Shown here piece by piece: positions 23,769 through 30,791 of a stretch of DNA of 32,413 bases (positions within the stretch are counted from its first letter, which is position 1; the number at the start of each line of letters is the position of its first letter). The DNA is from Deltaproteobacteria bacterium (GTDB lineage Bacteria > Desulfobacterota > Dissulfuribacteria > Dissulfuribacterales > QOAL01), in NCBI GenBank assembly GCA_026992735.1, contig JALWYO010000134.1:1-32413 (forward strand), in the 5' to 3' direction. The notes beneath the pieces were generated by a model, which did no database searches, had not been told where the DNA came from, and was given only the letters and a program-made list of their open reading frames with translations. The translations under genes and the position numbers were made by a program.

Positions 23769-24248
23769 GATAGAAAATCCGCCAGCAAGGTATGTAAAAA
23801 GTTTACTGAACATTGCGGTCAAGGGAGCCTGCCAGGACGGGTATCATTATTTTGCAAGTAAGTTATCATGGGATTCAAGAAAAAGTAAAAGTAACTGATC
23901 ACAGATTCCATTGGGCTTTACTGTATATTTCCCTTTTTGTAAGCGCTCACAGTCGTACTCCCTGTACTTCAAGCGCCCGCCAACACAGCAGATGCGGAGC
24001 CCTGTGAGCGCTTACAAGTAAAAAAATGCTTTCTGTTAGGTATCATACATGTTTATTTCTTGTTACTATCCTCAATTTTTATTAATATTAACAAGAATAA
24101 CAAGATGGGCCGAAAAATTTGAATCTTCCAGCAGTTTGCATGTCGGCGCTCTCGGTCGGTCCTTGCGGACTGTGTGGCCCGCTTCGCAAGCTTGTGCTGA
24201 ACTCTAAGCAGAAAAGTCCGCATTGTTGAAAGGTTTGTATTCTATAAT
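23769..24248. other. Repeat-rich intergenic region upstream of the sphingolipid cluster
   Basis: These 480 bp separate two divergent units and carry no supported gene. Within them are a dispersed 33-bp block (23891-23923), a large hairpin with 16-bp arms (23937-24017), an AT-rich stretch (24018-24110), and 8-bp inverted arms TGCGGACT/AGTCCGCA (24164-24171 and 24215-24222). TATAAT directly abuts the aasR ATG. Confidence 0.55.
23891..24017 (-). repeat. Composite structured repeat: 33-bp block plus 16-bp-arm hairpin with MITE-like core
   Basis: Three parts are visible. Bases 23891-23923, read in reverse, match 31/33 of 11245-11277. Bases 23937-23952 and 24002-24017 are perfect 16-bp inverted repeats (TTGTAAGCGCTCACAG). 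Between and partly overlapping them, 23950-23997 matches about 40 of 48 positions of 27085-27131 inside the MITE (shared GTACTTCAAG, GCCCG, CAACA, AGCAGAT). The arms differ from those at the MITE copy while the core is kept. Confidence 0.75.
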
Positions 24249-26048
24249 ATGAAATTATCTCAAGTAGTTGCATCATCCCCTGCTAAAGGGAAAACATATT
24301 ACAAAGATACTACGAAACCAGTCAAAACGCCAACCCGCAATACTGTTTCTGTCAGGCAGGGTGATTTTAAGAACCTGGCAGAGGCCCTGGATTATGCTGC
24401 TGCCGGTCAGACTGGATACAATTTCTATTCAAGGCGTGGCAGCCTGTACCGGGCCATGCCCTATTCTGCGCTTCGTCATGAGGCCCGTATCCTGGCCAGA
24501 AAATTGCTGTATCTCAAGGTGCCCAGGGGGGCTTGCGTGGCAATTGTGGCAAACACCCACCCGGATTTCGTGCGTTTTTTCTTTGCCTGTCAGTATGCCG
24601 GGCTTGTTCCAGTGCCGCTTCCAATCGTAATGCATATAAATGGTGCAGATGCCTATGTGCAGCAGATATCCAGGTTGCTTGATATCTGCAAGGCCAGCAT
24701 GGCCGTGGCCACCAGCGAGTTTTTTAGCTACCTGGAGAGGGCTTGCGGGAGCCATGGTTTGAAATCTCCTTTTCTGGGAAAACCGGAGGATTTTGATGCA
24801 TTGCCTGAATCCAGCGCACAACTGGAACCCCTTGGGCAGAATGAGCTTGCCTATATCCAGTTCACATCCGGCAGCACCAGGTTCCCCAAGGGCGTGATGA
24901 TTACGCAGGATGCAGTGTTTAGCAATCTGGAGGCCATCACCAAATATGGGATTGATTGCCATGCAGGTGACAGGGCTGTCTCCTGGCTTCCATTTTATCA
25001 TGACATGGGTCTGGTAGGGCTGTTGCTTTCCACAATGGCCTCCCAGCTTTCTGTGGATTTTTTCAGCACAGCAGATTTTGCCATGAGACCTGGCCTGTGG
25101 CTAAAACTCATGTCGGAGAACAGGGGTACCATATCCTTCAGCCCCCCGTTCGGCTACGAGTTGGCATCCCTGCGGCTGAGGACGTCAGATGTAAATAATT
25201 ACGATCTGAGCTCGTGGCGTGTAGCTGGTGTTGGAGCAGAGATGATAAGGCCTGAATTGCTTGAGAATTTTGCAAAACGTCTTGAACCATGCGGCTTTGA
25301 TTCCAGTGCCTTTCTGCCATGTTATGGCATGGCCGAGTGCTCTCTGGCAGTGAGCTTTGCAAACCGCGGTGACGGTCTGCAGGTGGATAGGGTGGATGCA
25401 GAAAGGCTGGCTGCCGATAGGGAGGTGGTTCATCTTGATGAGCAGGTGTCAACGCATTCAGAAGGCAGGATCAAGACCTTTGTGAGATGCGGCAGGCCAT
25501 TGCCAGGGTTCGAGGTGGATATACGCGATTCCTTTGGCAAGCCGCTTCCTGTTGGCAAGCCCGGGATACTCTACGTCCGGGGGCCGAGTATCATGTCAGG
25601 ATATCTTGGTGATCAGGAGGCTGCCAGAGAGGTACTTTCTGAGGACGGCTGGCTTAATACCGGAGATATAGCATATATTTCCGGTTCGGATATAGTGATC
25701 ACCGGGCGCTCCAAGGACCTTATCATTATCAATGGCTGTAATATATGGCCCCAGGACCTGGAATACCTTGCCGAGACCCATGATCAGGTAAGGTTTGGGG
25801 ATACATGTGCATTTTCTGTAGCTGATGAATCCGGCAAGGAGAGGGCAGTGCTGGTGGTGCAGTGTAAAAAGATAGATGATGATGCAAAAAAAGCACTGTC
25901 CGACAGCATAAGGCGGCTTATTCTCAGGGAACTGGGCATAGAATGCCATGTGGTGCTGGTTCCAAAGAATACAATAGCACGCACCACGTCAGGTAAGCCT
26001 TCCAGAAGCACTACCAAGAAGACATGTCTTGAAAAAGGCTATGTCTGA
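24249..26048 (+). CDS. aasR: Fatty acyl-AMP ligase / acyl-ACP synthetase, AasR-like
   Basis: This adenylate-forming enzyme activates a fatty acid with ATP and would load it onto the dedicated ACP encoded downstream. The 599-residue protein has the A3 motif YIQFTSGSTRFPKGVMIT at about 202-219, WLPFYHDMGLVG at about 247-257 typical of the FAAL branch, LPCYGMAECSL, and NTGDIAYI. It also has the hinge GRSKDLIIINGCNIWPQDLE, and the C-terminal catalytic Lys in TTSGKPSRS (about 583). The hinge form fits FAAL rather than acyl-CoA ligase. Context with cerR, acp and spt matches the Caulobacter ceramide locus, hence the symbol by analogy. The ATG has no Shine-Dalgarno and is directly preceded by TATAAT; an in-frame stop at 24198 rules out an upstream extension. 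Confidence 0.88.
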   Translation: MKLSQVVASSPAKGKTYYKDTTKPVKTPTRNTVSVRQGDFKNLAEALDYAAAGQTGYNFYSRRGSLYRAMPYSALRHEARILARKLLYLKVPRGACVAIVANTHPDFVRFFFACQYAGLVPVPLPIVMHINGADAYVQQISRLLDICKASMAVATSEFFSYLERACGSHGLKSPFLGKPEDFDALPESSAQLEPLGQNELAYIQFTSGSTRFPKGVMITQDAVFSNLEAITKYGIDCHAGDRAVSWLPFYHDMGLVGLLLSTMASQLSVDFFSTADFAMRPGLWLKLMSENRGTISFSPPFGYELASLRLRTSDVNNYDLSSWRVAGVGAEMIRPELLENFAKRLEPCGFDSSAFLPCYGMAECSLAVSFANRGDGLQVDRVDAERLAADREVVHLDEQVSTHSEGRIKTFVRCGRPLPGFEVDIRDSFGKPLPVGKPGILYVRGPSIMSGYLGDQEAAREVLSEDGWLNTGDIAYISGSDIVITGRSKDLIIINGCNIWPQDLEYLAETHDQVRFGDTCAFSVADESGKERAVLVVQCKKIDDDAKKALSDSIRRLILRELGIECHVVLVPKNTIARTTSGKPSRSTTKKTCLEKGYV

Positions 26049-26108
26049 AAATTTTTAACATCCAAACCCGCATTTTTTGAAGCCGTTCTGCATGGGCTAC
26101 ACTGTTTT

Positions 26109-27032
26109 ATGACCAGGGTTATAGCAGTTACAGGCGCTACCGGTTTTATTGGCTCTGCCATTGTACAGAGGCTGCTTATAAACGGATTAAAAGTAAAGGC
26201 GCTTGTAAGGCCCTGTTCACGGCCTAAATGTTTCAGGCATCCGGCTGTTCTCTGGGTTGAGGGGGAACTGTCGGACAGGCGATCCCTAAAGAGGCTTGTT
26301 TCAGGTGCAGAAGCTGTAATTCATTGTGCAGGCGCAGTTCGTGGTTTCGCCAGGGAGGATTTTGATGCGGTGAATGTCTATCCTGTGCATGACCTGGTTG
26401 ACATATGCAATCATGCTCCTGGCATCTCGGCTTTTTTACTGATCTCATCACTTGCGGCCCGGCATCCTGATCTGTCTTTTTATGCCATGAGCAAACGGAA
26501 GGGCGAATCTGCCCTCAGCGCAATTAATCCGGATATACGCTGTACAGCATTCAGGCCGCCTGCGGTTTATGGGCCGGGTGACAGGGAGATCCGGCCTGTT
26601 TTAAAATTGATGAAAAGAGGCATAGCCCCGGTTATTGCCGGTCCCGGAAACCGTTTTTCCCTGCTTCACGTCCATGACCTTGCAGAGGCTGTTTTTTGCT
26701 GGTTGAATAGCAAGGTGTCCGGCGTGCATGTCTATGAGCTGCACGACGGTCTTGCAGGCGGATATTCATGGGAAGGTATTGCTGCGCTTGCCAGCCAGGC
26801 CTTGGGGAGGAGGATACTTAAGCTCCGCATACCCTTGCGTGTCCTGTCTGCTGTTGCGCTTTTCAATGTTTTCATATCCAGGTTGCATGGCACTCAGCCC
26901 ATGCTTACTCCTGGTAAGGTGAGAGAGCTTGTGCATTCGGATTGGGTTTGTGACAATAAAGCCATCTGTGAGGATACTGCGTGGAGGCCGGGTATCAGGC
27001 TGCAAGACGCTCTGAAACAGGGGCTTATATAA
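26109..27032 (+). CDS. cerR: Extended SDR oxidoreductase, CerR-like (ceramide or 3-ketosphinganine reductase)
   Basis: The 307-residue protein is an extended short-chain dehydrogenase of the NAD-dependent epimerase type. It has a nucleotide-binding motif TGATGFIGSAI at 8-18, the catalytic Ser region LISSLAA (111-117) and YxxxK as Tyr125-Lys129 in FYAMSKRKGE, followed by RPPAVYGPGDREI. By sequence alone it could be a sugar epimerase. Its place between an acyl-AMP ligase and acp-spt argues for the CerR role, reduction of the keto group in the sphingoid part, as in Caulobacter. It follows aasR by 60 bp. Its TAA stop lies in the ATAAA target duplication of a MITE, so the insertion ended exactly at the gene boundary and left the protein intact. 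Confidence 0.85.
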   Translation: MTRVIAVTGATGFIGSAIVQRLLINGLKVKALVRPCSRPKCFRHPAVLWVEGELSDRRSLKRLVSGAEAVIHCAGAVRGFAREDFDAVNVYPVHDLVDICNHAPGISAFLLISSLAARHPDLSFYAMSKRKGESALSAINPDIRCTAFRPPAVYGPGDREIRPVLKLMKRGIAPVIAGPGNRFSLLHVHDLAEAVFCWLNSKVSGVHVYELHDGLAGGYSWEGIAALASQALGRRILKLRIPLRVLSAVALFNVFISRLHGTQPMLTPGKVRELVHSDWVCDNKAICEDTAWRPGIRLQDALKQGLI

Positions 27033-27033
27033 A

Positions 27034-27267
27034 CCCGGATTATGCAGCTCGCAAGTTTGCCAAAGATGTGAGGCAGAGGGCACGCAGACGTACTTTTGTA
27101 CTTCAAGTGCCCGACAACAAAGCAGATTCGGTAAAATTGCGAGCCCCTTGCGGCTTCAAATGCCTGAGCACCTTTTGGATGAAGACACAACAGGAATAGA
27201 TGTATAGTAACTATGCAATAATTCAAATAAATTACTTTTTCCGGGCACTTGAAGTGCATAATCCGGG
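27034..27267. mobile_element. 234-bp MITE-like element between cerR and acp
   Basis: Perfect 13-bp terminal inverted repeats bound the element: CCCGGATTATGCA (27034-27046) and TGCATAATCCGGG (27255-27267). The 5 bases ATAAA occur directly outside both ends (27029-27033 and 27268-27272), a clear target-site duplication. It has no coding capacity. Inside are inner inverted arms GCTCGCAA (27047-27054) and TTGCGAGC (27137-27144) and ACTTCAAGTGCCCG at about 27100, which is inverted as CGGGCACTTGAAG next to the right end. Without it, the acp ATG would lie about 30 bp after the cerR stop. A transposase acting in trans must have mobilised it; none is in the window. Confidence 0.85.
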
Positions 27268-27300
27268 ATAAAGTAAAACGTAATGGGATAGGGGGGTGTT

Positions 27301-27552
27301 ATGAAGGCTGACAAGGAAGTCCTGGAAAAGATTATAGGCATACTGCAGCCGTTCGTTTCGGGCAGTGTAGATATAGTCCCGGGCATGGACATAGAGACAG
27401 ACCTGGCAATAGATTCCCTGAAGTCCATGGAGATACTGGCAAATCTGGAAGATACCTTTGATATATCCATTCCCATCAATGTCCTTTCCGAGGTGCGTAC
27501 TGTTGAAGACCTTGCTGTCCAGGTCCAGAAGATAATAGGAGCAGAAGGATAG
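27301..27552 (+). CDS. Acyl carrier protein of the sphingolipid cluster
   Basis: This 83-residue acidic protein has the phosphopantetheine attachment motif LAIDSLKSMEIL with Ser39. A four-helix ACP pattern continues through DISIPINVLSEVRTVEDLAVQVQKII. It is a dedicated carrier rather than the housekeeping fatty-acid ACP, judged by its position directly before spt and its divergent sequence. It would deliver the acyl group to serine palmitoyltransferase, as AcpR does in Caulobacter. A strong AGGGGGGT Shine-Dalgarno precedes the ATG. Its TAG stop overlaps the GTG start of spt by one base (TAGTG). Transcription from the aasR side must cross the MITE. Confidence 0.93.
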   Translation: MKADKEVLEKIIGILQPFVSGSVDIVPGMDIETDLAIDSLKSMEILANLEDTFDISIPINVLSEVRTVEDLAVQVQKIIGAEG

Positions 27553-28733
27553 TGGGGCTGTTCGACAAGTTTGAGAAGATTGCCGCATCCAAAAGGGACC
27601 TGGAGAGTCAGTGCCCGGCCTTTTTTAATGTGGTGATACAGGATATTATCTCCAGCACCGAGGCTTTAATAGGCGGCAGGAAGGTAATCCTTGCAGGCAC
27701 CAACAATTATCTTGGTATGCCATTGCGCAGGGAATGTATCCAGGCAGCCTGTAAGGCCCTTCAGGAGGAGGGCACCGGCACCACTGGCTCCAGGATGGCC
27801 AATGGAACCTATGCCTCACACGTGGATCTTGAGAGGGATATTTCGGATTTCCTTGGGAAATCGAATACCATTGTTTTTACTACAGGTTACAGCGCCAATC
27901 TTGCCATGTTATCCACCATGGTCGGTCCCAGGGATTTTGTGCTGCTGGATGCAGACTGTCACGCAAGCATCTATGACGGTTGTCGCCTGGGTGGCGTCCA
28001 GGTATTCCGATTCAAGCACAATGACCTGGATGACCTTGAAAAGCGGCTAAAGAGGTTGTCCAACCAGGATGCCGATGTGCTGATAGTGGTTGAGGGCCTT
28101 TACAGCATGATGGGAGACAGGGCGTCTCTGCCCGGCATAGCGGCCCTCAAGGAAGAATACGGCGCATACCTCCTGGTAGACGAGGCCCATTCCCTTGGAG
28201 TGCTCGGCGAAACAGGCAGGGGCCTGGCTCAGGAAGCCGGAGTGGAAGATGCCGTGGACTTCGTGGTTGGCACCTTCAGCAAGAGCCTTGGCTCAGTTGG
28301 GGGATTCTGCTCAAGCAATCACAGCGAGCTTGAAATCATCCGTTATACCAGCCGCCCCTATGTCTTTACTGCCTCCTCTTCACCAGCCAATATCGCTGCT
28401 GCAAAGGCTGCCCTGTCCATTATCAGGAAGGAGCCAGGGTTGAGGGAGAAGCTTTGGGACAATGCGAATTTTCTCTATTCCAGGCTGAAGGCCATGGGAT
28501 TCCACGTAGGGCCTGAGGCAAGCCCGATCATTCCGGTACGCTGCGCCAGGATACAGGAGGCCTTTGCCATGTGGAACGCCTTGCTGGAAAGGGGCGTGTA
28601 CGTGAACATGGTCCTGCCTCCCGCCACCCCGGATGGCACCGCCCTGCTCAGGTGCAGCCTTAGCGCAGCCCATACCCACAGCCAGGTAGAAAGTATAGCC
28701 GATGCATTTGAAGCCCAGCGGCCTTCAGCCTGA
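27552..28733 (+). CDS. spt: Serine palmitoyltransferase
   Basis: A PLP enzyme of the alpha-oxoamine synthase family, it condenses L-serine with an acyl thioester to 3-ketosphinganine, the first committed step of sphingolipid synthesis. The 393-residue protein has the PLP lysine Lys244 in GTFSKSLGSVGGF, a form typical of SPT rather than of BioF or Kbl (GTLGKA). It also has DEAHSLGVLG (Asp210, His213), the PLP-stacking His137 in DADCHASIYDG, and the acyl-site region GTGTTGSRMANGTY. The start is GTG, overlapping the acp stop. The upstream acp implies an acyl-ACP substrate. The soluble form (no membrane helix) matches bacterial enzymes. AONS-family alternatives are unlikely given the motif and the neighbours. 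Confidence 0.93.
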   Translation: MGLFDKFEKIAASKRDLESQCPAFFNVVIQDIISSTEALIGGRKVILAGTNNYLGMPLRRECIQAACKALQEEGTGTTGSRMANGTYASHVDLERDISDFLGKSNTIVFTTGYSANLAMLSTMVGPRDFVLLDADCHASIYDGCRLGGVQVFRFKHNDLDDLEKRLKRLSNQDADVLIVVEGLYSMMGDRASLPGIAALKEEYGAYLLVDEAHSLGVLGETGRGLAQEAGVEDAVDFVVGTFSKSLGSVGGFCSSNHSELEIIRYTSRPYVFTASSSPANIAAAKAALSIIRKEPGLREKLWDNANFLYSRLKAMGFHVGPEASPIIPVRCARIQEAFAMWNALLERGVYVNMVLPPATPDGTALLRCSLSAAHTHSQVESIADAFEAQRPSA

Positions 28734-28782
28734 GAAAGTGCCTGTCTTGTAACTTATAACTTTTGGCTGCCTGTGAGCTGCA

Positions 28783-30498
28783 ATGAAATTCATTATCAGC
28801 TTTCTCAAACGCTATCCCCTGCAGAGCATCCTGACACTTCTCGCAATGCTCGTCGCAGGGATCGCAGAGGGATTCGGCATGTCAATGCTGCTTCCCATGC
28901 TGAGCCTGTCATCGCGGGGGGAGGCGTCTGCAGGCCATGTCAAGCATGCGGCTTCCACTCTGGAACAGGCCATTATCGGCCTCTTTTCCATGCTGGGAAT
29001 GCAGCCTACCATGGGTATCCTGCTGTTCATCTTTGTCATGAGCATAGTCGTCAAGGTGGTCCTGGTGCTGCTGGCAAACAGGAAGGTGGGATATATGGTG
29101 GCCAACGTGGCAACGGACCTGCGTCTCTCCCTGTTGAAGGCCATATTCGAGAGCAGCTGGAGTTACTACATCACCCAGCCTACTGGCAATATCACCAACT
29201 CTTTTGCCACTGAGGCAACCAGGTCCTCGGAGGCCTATCTGTTCGGCATGAGGCTTATTTCTGTGCTCATGAACGCGGCGGTTTATGCAGCAGTGGCCCT
29301 TATGGTGGCGTGGAAGGCCACATTGCTGGCCGTCTTTCTGGGATCAGGCATCCTGTTTCTGTTGAGATTCATGGTAAAACAGGCCAGGGCAGCCGGTAGG
29401 GACCAGACTGTTCTCCTGAAGTCTCTCCTGTCCTTCCTGACAGATATGCTCATGTCCATCAAGCCGCTGAAGGCCATGGCCAGGGAACAGGGTATGGAGT
29501 CCCTGCTCCGCAGGAAGACCCTGGAGCTGAACAGGGCGCTTCAGAGGCAGGTCTTCAGCAAGGAGGCGCTGAGGGCCCTGCAGGAACCCCTCATCACCAT
29601 CTTTTTTGCCATTGGACTCTACGTCGCACTGGTGTTCATGGAGCTGCCTCTCTCCAATGTCCTGGTTATGGTTTACATGTTGGCCAAGATATTAAAGGCC
29701 CTGCAGAGGGCACAGAAGGAACAGCAGTCCATGGTCATTGCCGAGAGCGCATACTGGTCGATCTTGTCCAGGATAAGGGATGCGGAAGAACAGAAGGAGA
29801 AATTCCAGGGCAGACGTTTTCCAGAATTCCGCAAGGCAGTGATACTCTCAGAAATTGTGATGACTTACCGGGACAAGCCCGTGCTGAACGGGCTGGACAT
29901 GGAGGTGCTGAAGGGGTCTTTTACCGCCCTGGTAGGGCCGTCAGGGGCAGGCAAGACCACTGTGGTGGACCTGATTACCGGGCTGTTCCGGCCCCAGGAG
30001 GGCAAAGTCCTGGTGGACGGCGTGCCTCTTGATGAAATAGACCTGCGCAAGTGGCGGGAGATGATAGGCTACGTCCCCCAGGAGACCCTCTTGCTCCATG
30101 ATACCGTGCTGTTCAACATCACCCTGGGGGATGAGAGCATATCCAGGGAGGATGCCATCGATGCCCTCAGGAAGGCAGGGGCATGGGAATTCGTATCCCA
30201 GCTTCCAGAGGGGATAGACAGCGTAGTGGGAGAACGGGGAGGGCTGATCTCTGGAGGCCAGAGACAGAGGATAACCATTGCCAGGGCCTTGGCCAAGAAG
30301 CCTGCCCTGCTTATAATGGACGAGGCTACAAGCGCCCTAGACCCGGAGACAGAGCTGGAAATCTGCAAGACCCTCAGGGGCCTCAGGGAACAGGTGACCG
30401 TGCTGGCAATATCCCACCAGGAGACCATTCTCAGGGAAGCGGACAGGGCCTATGTTCTCGAAAACGGGCGGGCAAGGTTCATGAAGGGAGGGATGTGA
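28783..30498 (+). CDS. ABC exporter, fused permease-ATPase (MsbA-like), candidate sphingolipid flippase
   Basis: The 571-residue protein is a half-transporter. An N-terminal six-helix membrane domain (about 1-310) has a longer extracytoplasmic loop between helices 1 and 2 (residues 45-75). The nucleotide-binding domain carries Walker A GPSGAGKTT, the Q-loop YVPQETLLL, signature ISGGQRQR, Walker B LLIMDEATSALD and the switch His in AISHQE. It would work as a homodimer. It follows spt by 49 bp on the same strand, so export or flipping of the ceramide-type lipid across the inner membrane is a good guess, not a proof. Another lipid or glycolipid is possible. A glycosyltransferase remnant overlaps its stop codon. 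Confidence 0.92.
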   Translation: MKFIISFLKRYPLQSILTLLAMLVAGIAEGFGMSMLLPMLSLSSRGEASAGHVKHAASTLEQAIIGLFSMLGMQPTMGILLFIFVMSIVVKVVLVLLANRKVGYMVANVATDLRLSLLKAIFESSWSYYITQPTGNITNSFATEATRSSEAYLFGMRLISVLMNAAVYAAVALMVAWKATLLAVFLGSGILFLLRFMVKQARAAGRDQTVLLKSLLSFLTDMLMSIKPLKAMAREQGMESLLRRKTLELNRALQRQVFSKEALRALQEPLITIFFAIGLYVALVFMELPLSNVLVMVYMLAKILKALQRAQKEQQSMVIAESAYWSILSRIRDAEEQKEKFQGRRFPEFRKAVILSEIVMTYRDKPVLNGLDMEVLKGSFTALVGPSGAGKTTVVDLITGLFRPQEGKVLVDGVPLDEIDLRKWREMIGYVPQETLLLHDTVLFNITLGDESISREDAIDALRKAGAWEFVSQLPEGIDSVVGERGGLISGGQRQRITIARALAKKPALLIMDEATSALDPETELEICKTLRGLREQVTVLAISHQETILREADRAYVLENGRARFMKGGM

Positions 30499-30760
30499 AT
30501 TTAGGTATCTTCATCTTCAGCCTGCATGAGAAGTGGCTACAAGGCGGATTCTCACCCCTGGCAAGGGATTCGTGGAACAAGGCCACCGCGTAAGGCTTGC
30601 AGTGGTGGAGCGGGCAGCAGGTTTTGCAGTGGAAAAGGCGGTAAATGCCTATTTTGCATACTTTGAGCGTATCATGGGCAGGAAAACGGTAAATTGCCCG
30701 CATGATACGGTCCTTGTTACATCGGGCAGGTTTTATGCCGGTAAAATAGATGCAGAATGA
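30495..30760 (+). pseudogene. Broken N-terminal fragment of a GT4-type glycosyltransferase
   Basis: GTG at 30495 overlaps the TGA stop of the ABC gene, with AAGGGAGG just upstream, a good translational start. Translation gives MNLGIFIFSLHEKWLQGGFSPLAR and then runs into a stop at 30591-30593. In another frame, at the same point, comes GFVEQGHRVRLAVVERAAG. Joined by one extra G at the GGG run (30565-30567), the two pieces read LARGFVEQGHRVRLAVVE. This is the classic opening of GT4 transferases (first strand, Gly-rich loop, RGxxxxGHxV). The second frame continues to 30760 without further GT4 likeness, and the rest of the enzyme is missing. So this is a truncated, frameshifted remnant; a sequencing error could explain the frameshift but not the missing part. 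Confidence 0.55.
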
Positions 30761-30791
30761 TGTATGCGGGTGCAGTTACAGGAGATGAAAC

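Noticed and set aside
23937-24017. Integron attC site or CRISPR repeat
   Set aside because: No integrase core sites or repeated spacer units. The conserved part is the loop and the variable part is the arms, opposite to attC. Only one unit is present.
24100-24250. tRNA or small RNA gene in the GC-richer part of the region before aasR
   Set aside because: No cloverleaf or conserved T-arm could be formed; only the 8-bp inverted arms are clear.
30183-30593. 136-residue ORF overlapping the end of the ABC exporter
   Set aside because: Most of it is an out-of-frame shadow of the ABC ATPase domain. Only the part after 30495 is kept, as the glycosyltransferase remnant.
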